A DNA stretch of 64,000 bases from Prochilodus magdalenae. Its lineage: Eukaryota; Chordata; Actinopteri; Characiformes; Prochilodontidae. Shown in pieces: positions 48,036 through 64,000 of the stretch; position 1 is the first letter of the stretch, and the number at the start of each line of letters is the position of its first letter. The stretch covers positions 186,001 to 250,000 of the forward strand of contig JAMWET010007215.1 of NCBI GenBank assembly GCA_024036415.1, in the 5' to 3' direction. Under the pieces are notes generated by a model. It was not told where the DNA came from, ran no database searches, and saw only the letters and a list, made by a program, of their open reading frames with translations. The position numbers and the translations under genes were made by a program.

Positions 48036-51000
48036 AAGCCAAAGATTCTGGACACACTTAGGATGACAAAATTACCTTCTGAGCAATTCTGAGCCAGCTA
48101 AACAAATAACACAGTACATTACCTACTTTATGTTGAAATACCGGCATCCATACAATGTTGTTAAAACAAAAATCTTTTCTTATGAGCTCAAGACACTAGA
48201 CCCCAGGTACATGACTAGGTTTTCTCCCTGACCCAGCTGCACCCATGCTCTACAGAGCAGTAAAGCTTAAAGCTGAGGAACCCTTGAGTACAGCAGAAAG
48301 GATGGCATTAACTTGTGATGCGTGGCCATTAAGCATGGTGGATTTCTATGTGACTATGACAGCGCATGATATTATTGTTTTATGACTTAAGTATTTTTAT
48401 AATTTCATAATATGTAGGCTGCTGGTTAAATGGCACTCGTTTAAAAGTCTTATTTTTGCCAGTTTTATGTTTAATTTGTTAAACATGAAACTGTCCCAAA
48501 ATGTTACTTATTCACTTTGAAAATCAACAAAACGTAATTTGTCCAAGAATTTGACCCTTTGCAAAGTAATTTTTTGACCAGCTGCAGAATATATGCTTTT
48601 TATTCATATTTTAAACATTCCCTTTTCAAATTCATTATAAGTCAGTATCCCATATAAGCGCATCCATTTATTTGGTAAAATTATAGGCAGAAATAGACGT
48701 TCCAACCACTGTTCACAGAAACTTAGACAAAGACACACTGTGTTTAATGATAATTTATTGATATGGTCCTGACACAAAGCAAAGAATCTGAAACTAATGT
48801 GGCTTTTATTTGGCAGTTATATTCATTCACATTACAGCACAGTTTTTGCAATGACCCATCATTAGTGCAAAACTGCTGACCAGTGAGTGGCCACCTTAAT
48901 GACTGACCAACTGACCAAAACCATTATGGTACGACAGCACCTAGGATCCTACAGCATATAAACCTCTGAAGTGCCGCTTGATCTCACCTGCTGTTTCGCT
49001 ATGCTTCAGATCCTTTTATTCTGACCACAAACCTGTTGATGTTGAACAAAACTGAGGACACACACAATTCATCCCTGAGAGCACAACATATGGGATAAAA
49101 GAACAATGGTTTAGACTCTCAGTTGAATTAAGAGTTTCAGGAAAGTGTACAGTTAGCACCAGGTAATATACCAGTTCACACCACCTCATTGTTACAAGGG
49201 TTTGTCTGATAAATATCAACTGTAGGATAAAAAGTCATAATAAGTTACAGAATACATAATAAAAAGCATGTTAAAATCAACATGAAGAAAATTATGTCTC
49301 CAGTATCACAAACCAGTGAGAAAATAATATGTAATCTGACATCTTAAAGCACCTTGTAAATCATAATAAATATCATATATGGTGGACAACGCTATGTATT
49401 CGTATGGCAGGGTCATTTTTTTTTCATGGTGGAATTCTGTAGCTACAGAAAGGGGGTGATGACATAATAGAGGTCACAGAGGTATTTTGTCACAGTTGTT
49501 GACTGAAACAAGCCAGTAATAACAGCTGCATAAAATAAAATAGATGTGTTTCAAAGACCTGAATATCTGGTTAAGGGACCACTTAAGTTTTTATAGCCAA
49601 CAAGGCCAATTTAAAATCCTGCTGGATGGACAATTACAGATAATCTGTAGGGTTTCCATAATAAGTGGCTGCAATTAAAGCCCATCAAAGGGAAAAAAAT
49701 ACAGCAAAAAACAAAGAGATTAAGGATTCATAGTAGGAACAAATTGCAGCACTCGCAAAATACACATGAATCACTGTTAGTGCCACAGTGTACAGTGAAA
49801 AAAGTACCCAATCTGATACAATATAAAGTATATAGCTTTAAGACAAGAATACAGTACTCCTCAGTATAGGCCACCAAACAGTAAGAAGAAAGCCGTTCTT
49901 TGCTAACGACATTTATAAAATATTTTGCCCTTCCACCAAACAAGTTGTCTTCCTTCCCAAGCTCATCTTGCGGTTTTAGTCACAGGCCAGAGTCAACTTT
50001 GGCGAGCCTGAGTCTCAGCAAACGGAGACACATGTAGTACATTTGTTGTACCCTGTCCAGGCCTCTCGTCTTTTATACAGAGCTTCTGGCGGGATGGTTG
50101 TATGCAGATCCCATAATTAAAGTTTTATATTGTTTCTAACATTGCTGTAACTGGTACTTTTACAACAAGGTCTGTTTTCCACTGGTAGAAAAAAAAGCGT
50201 CAGCTCCCTGCTGGGTTGAGGTACCCCATATAGCTGTTTTAGAATTAAAACAATAACTATTTATTACAAATGCTTATTGAACTCAAAGATTACAATAACA
50301 ATAATCTTTTTCCATTAAAAAATACAATTAGTTTAACAATGTATTAAATAAATTAATCTGTAGCATGTACTGTACAATGTATATTTTAAGATATAACCAC
50401 TTCAGGAACTTCAGGAATTCAAAAGCAGAACTAACTAGAATGAGAAGAAGAAATATAATGTGATAAATACTGACTACTGAGGAAAAAAGCACAAAACACC
50501 CAAAGAAAAGACCCCTAAACTGAGCCGACCGTGATTAGGTAATCATACCAGAATACTGATGATCAATAAAGTGCATTACTCAAACAACAGAACCTATTGT
50601 AATAAAATTCACTGAACTGGAAGCATGTGATGTAAATGCATTTGGTATATAATATAAAGATAATCTTGGTTAGTAGTAATCTCTAAATCAGGCTTTGTAT
50701 GGAAAATTCACATATCAAGCAGACGTATAAATACTTGCACTCGTAATATTTCAACCACCAGCCAAGAAAAAACTGAAAAAAATCTCAGTAAATTTGAATA
50801 AATCTCTTTTTAAATGTCTTCTCAAAACATTTGGCCTACTGGCTATAATACTTTTAGTCAGGCAATAAGGAGCTACCTATACAGCTTCTTTTATGCCTTT
50901 TAGTCAAGTCTGCCCATCCACTCCTTAGTAGATCTTGGCCCCTCTCCATTGCTGTTCTGAACATGCCTTCACTGATTTGCCCTCACCATTTTTTTTTCTT

Positions 51001-51614
51001 GGGGAATCCCTGTCGCCATCTTAAGGCCAGTTCCATTACATCATCAGCTCAAGTGAATGAATTAGAACAGCCTTTGGAGAGCTGGGGGACTGAGTCACCA
51101 TTGCTGTAGCAGTGCTGAAATCCATTTTTATAAGGACAATACAACAAAAAATATAACACAACGTTGGGTTTTATGTAGTCAAGTGTGCTCCATCTACAGT
51201 TTTGTTACCTTGTTAGCAACCCCTTGTGTTTCTCTTGCAAAGTGTTTCTGTTTAGCTCACGTTAACGTTACCTATGTTAGTTTTGATTCCTATTCATTAA
51301 TTCAAAGCAAAACACTAAATCAGTTCAAATCAATCAGTTCTTATGTTATTATGGACAATATACTTTCCACTGTAACCACTGCCCTGCCCTGGAAGTGGTC
51401 AGTGTTGTTGTAGGTGATACGCACTTAATCATGAGGGGAAGCCAACAAGGGTGTGTTGAAAGCAGTAATGAAACGGACCCTTGACTCTTCCTTCCTCCAT
51501 TAAGTGTTGTTGTCCAGTTGATATGTTTGTGGTCAGTAAAGAGGAGATTTTCATAGCATAGTAGGGCATAGATACCCCAGCACATTGTCCTCACTCAGCA
51601 CCTCCTCGCTCAGC

Positions 51615-60913
<9,299 letters not shown>

Positions 60914-63900
60914 CTGGAGAAAGTGGAAAGACACTGTACATTAGTAACATTTCATTGCAAATTAGCTGTAAATTAGTAACATATTGCATGTAAATAGCCA
61001 AACAGTAAAACCTGACTTTGTGAAAAGCTCAGGCAGCCAAGAAGAAAAGTCTCTGAGTACGGTGATAAAAATATGCAGACCATAAATATCTAAGAAGCAA
61101 AACAAGTCCGGCAGAACATGTGGTTTTGTGGTAAATGGGGAGTTACAGTAGAAACTCATTGTTCCCATCTCTAAACCAAGTCAATTTCAGTTACTTGCAT
61201 ACAGGATATTTTGGGTACACATGGAATGTCCTGGGTTTGAAGGCACTGGTGTGCGAGTGTGTAAGTTGTTCACAAGTACAAACAGTAAAACGTGTGGCTA
61301 TGCAGATCGTCTGCACCTCCACAGACAATTCTTAGAAACATATGCTGAACCATTTATGGCGAGCGCCAGTTAAAAGTTACTCTGTGAGCAGAAACAGCAC
61401 GTGATTTGAAAAGCTTGTTGAAGATTTGGAGTTATATGAGAATGCTCTGAGAGGGCAAAAATCAAACAGGTTATCAATATTTGCATTCACCTGAACTAAT
61501 AAACATCTCAGATTTAGTTGCAAATGTGGGTGTTACTTCTAACTCCACGCGTCCGGTAATGCTTTCCGAAATGTTCATTTAAAAACAGATATTTCCGGGA
61601 GCACGAGTACTGGCATGCTGGAATGGGTAGGGCTGCCCACTAAACAAACTGACCTCCACAGAGCTCCAGCTGACCAACATCATAGCAATGATCAAAAACA
61701 GCACACTAAAGAGAAAGAGGTCCTTCAAAGAGCCTCTGCAATCACGCAAACATGTGGGATACAACATCATCACCACCATCTGATCCAAGTTGGCAGTGCT
61801 CTGTTTTTACTTTTGATGTCCACATTCTGGAGATATTCTGGGTTGTGCCAGGATGAGTCTATGCTGGGCTTACCTATTCTAGATGCGAAGCTGCAAGAGC
61901 AAACAATTAAATTAGATGCTGGTTAAAACTGTTGTAGTCACACCAGATGCACAGAGAGTTACTGGGCTTGTGGTTGATGACAAAGAAGAAGTTATTCTGA
62001 GTTTAGTACTTGCTCCACAGGGCTTTTAGTTTAATTAGCTCTATAAAATATTTTAGATGTTTCCATCGTGAGGCACTCTGCGCTAACATGCCGTTTTCAA
62101 TGTCTAGACACCAATAAATCTCAGCTTGTCCAGATCAGAAAATCTCAAAGTTAATGTCTACAGAACCAGCCACAATGAATATTCATTTTATGCAATAGAT
62201 TGTAGCATTGTGACAGAAACGTGACAAAAACCCTATTTACTCGCTTGCAAACTAAAACCTCAACAATCTTGAGGCCCGAGAAGGATGTGAAAATCTGGAC
62301 ATGAATGAAACATTCAGTCTACTGCGGCCCCCAAGAATCTCTTCAGACGGCAGCGGTCTGCTTTTAATTTGTCCTGACAGTCTCTGGCACTAAAATATCC
62401 ACCTGCTCATGTAATTAGTCTCAGAGTTCCACCCTTAGTTTACAACTAAACCAGCGGAGCTTAATGATAGGAAGGGCTGGTCTGTTTTGACACAACAATC
62501 ATGCTACTGTTTTAGCCGTCCTCTGTTATTCCTCTGTAAAAGGGGATTTGAGAGAAGTATATTCACTTATTTGAAAGAAGTTTACTAAAATGAAAGTTCA
62601 ACAACAATTCTGGAAGTGTGTGAGCATGTTTTACAGCTGAATCTTTTGTTGAGAAGAAAATCATTCATTTCAATTGATAAAAAAAATGATTTTACATCAT
62701 TATTATGGTTTTACACCATTTGAAACACTTTTATTAGCGAGTGAACATGTCATGAAAATGGGCGAACATGTTACTTAAGGGAATAATATTCCATTATATT
62801 AACTTGCTTTAAAATCTAATAAGCTCAAAACATGTTTTTGTCCTTCTTCTATAAAGCTTCCACTTTGGAGATATAAGGCTTTGTTATGACAGCGGCAATA
62901 TAACGTAATGCACCTATCGGTGGGTTTGTCGTCAGCGGCTAGACCACAAGTTGACTGCGTCAAGAGGACTAGCCTTGGTAAGCCTCCTATAGTTATGTAA
63001 TTGTTGTCTCTGCTAGCTCAACATAATACAATTTGCTGATTGCAGTCTTTGGCTTCCATAGGTGGCACTTACTTCACCTGACACACAACACTCAAGGGTG
63101 TGTTTAAGATGAAGTCTCCGGGGCTCAAAACCAGATCGTAATCTAATTTGAGATGGTGGTAACTTTCTCGGGGGAAGATAAAACATAAATCTGCTGAGAG
63201 GAGTTATCTACTGCACATCCAAATGGCTACATTCCAGCCAACTCCATTCAGATGGCTAAAACCATTAAGACAATAAAGTTAACTTTACTTCATGCACCTA
63301 ATTTGCATCCAGATGTCAATCCTGGTCCTAAATCCCTGATGAGATTACAGGTTCTTTTGGATGGATGAAGGACGCAATTCAACTGAAGCATCCGTATTCC
63401 CCTTAGCAAATGTTAGAAGACACAAACGGTCACCAAAAAGCTTAAACAATACCTTCCTCTTAAAGACGCTAAGCAAGAGCATAATTAAACCAAAGTGTGG
63501 TCTAAGTCTCAAATCTCCTTGGTGACATACAGCGGCTGCTGCTGACACAGCAGTCCGCAGAGTGCAGCTATAATTGAGCACCCTTTTTCCCGCTCAAACA
63601 AGAACCTTAGAAATCCTCTACCCTTAACGTATAATTACAGCATCTTCAGTGGAGCATCCAGCAGAAGCAGCGACAGGGGGTGGAGCTGTGCAGGCTTTGT
63701 GAAACGCTGAGTGGGCGACTGAAACATTTGTCTTGTCTGCCTCAGCCAAGTCTGGAACTGCGCAGTGTCCAAGCAGGCACGTACAACATGGTGAGGTCAG
63801 GTGCTGGACAGTTTACTCTCTAGGCTGGAGAGCCAAATTGCCGATGGAGATTGTCTAGAAGTCACTACAATCACCATAAGCTCTAATTCAGGGCAAATCA

Positions 63901-64000
63901 CTACCTTCCACCAGAGTTTAGAAGCTAGTGTCTAGGTCAAGGATGTCAGGCTCAGGTCCTGGAGGGTCAGAGAAATGCAGTGATTGGTGCTTTCCTGCTT
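60914..64000 (-). other. loxl4 upstream intron running to the window edge
   Basis: The preceding exon must end in phase 2 and encode the first half of SRCR2 (a WGxVCD-like block and a VVC block). No such sequence is visible here on the minus strand, so it probably lies to the right of 64000. Confidence 0.6.

Larger units (their letters stand above)
28453..51614. other. Intergenic region between crtac1 and loxl4, 23 kb
   Basis: No exon set that belongs to a known gene is supported. The stretch holds Tc1-like relics B (28939-29462) and C (34781-34967), the MITE pair (35815-36272), another MITE (43724-43967), a hAT/ZBED fragment (about 47436-47640), an AT run (32887-32956), a telomere-like patch (40303-40350) and a CT-rich tract (43275-43345). 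Its right end must include the loxl4 3' untranslated region. Confidence 0.6.

Noticed and set aside
63080..63172. Minus-strand open stretch ending at a CAG/GTGAAG donor-like site (LDYDLVLSPGDFILNTPLSV)
   Set aside because: It has no SRCR features, cannot be the missing SRCR2 exon, matches no family I know, and about 90 bases without a stop is expected by chance.

Overview
This window is vertebrate, almost certainly teleost fish, nuclear DNA. Both recognisable genes are split into short GT-AG exons on the minus strand and lie in AT-rich sequence with microsatellites, a tRNA-derived SINE, Tc1/mariner relics, a hAT/ZBED relic and MITE-like hairpins. Several repeats resemble types I know from ostariophysan fishes (characins, catfishes). 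That part of the taxonomy is inference.

Left part (about 1-28.5 kb): crtac1, cartilage acidic protein 1. Thirteen coding exons between 24675 and 1755 join in frame, with every phase consistent, into about 596 residues: signal peptide, FG-GAP calcium-binding propeller repeats, ASPIC/UnbV domain and one calcium-binding EGF domain. The C-terminal tail exon(s) are not in the window, so the gene runs off the left edge. A possible extra first exon ends at 27814. A CCAAT-box/TATA-like promoter candidate lies near 28430-28450.

Middle (about 28.5-51.6 kb): an intergenic stretch with no convincing protein gene. It holds Tc1-like relics, a head-to-head pair of MITE-like elements forming a long inverted repeat, a BED-finger hAT fragment and simple repeats.

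Right part (about 51.6-60.9 kb): a lysyl oxidase-like gene, called loxl4 from its sequence and its position next to crtac1. Eleven exons give the last ~532 residues: the end of SRCR2, all of SRCR3 and SRCR4, and the complete catalytic LOX domain with its copper-binding histidines and both cofactor-forming residues. The exons for the signal peptide, SRCR1 and the start of SRCR2 must lie past the right edge. The third SRCR domain has lost both cysteines of one predicted disulfide.

Both genes encode secreted extracellular-matrix proteins, are transcribed in the same direction and are neighbours in tetrapods as well. No prokaryotic system, CRISPR array or RNA gene was seen.
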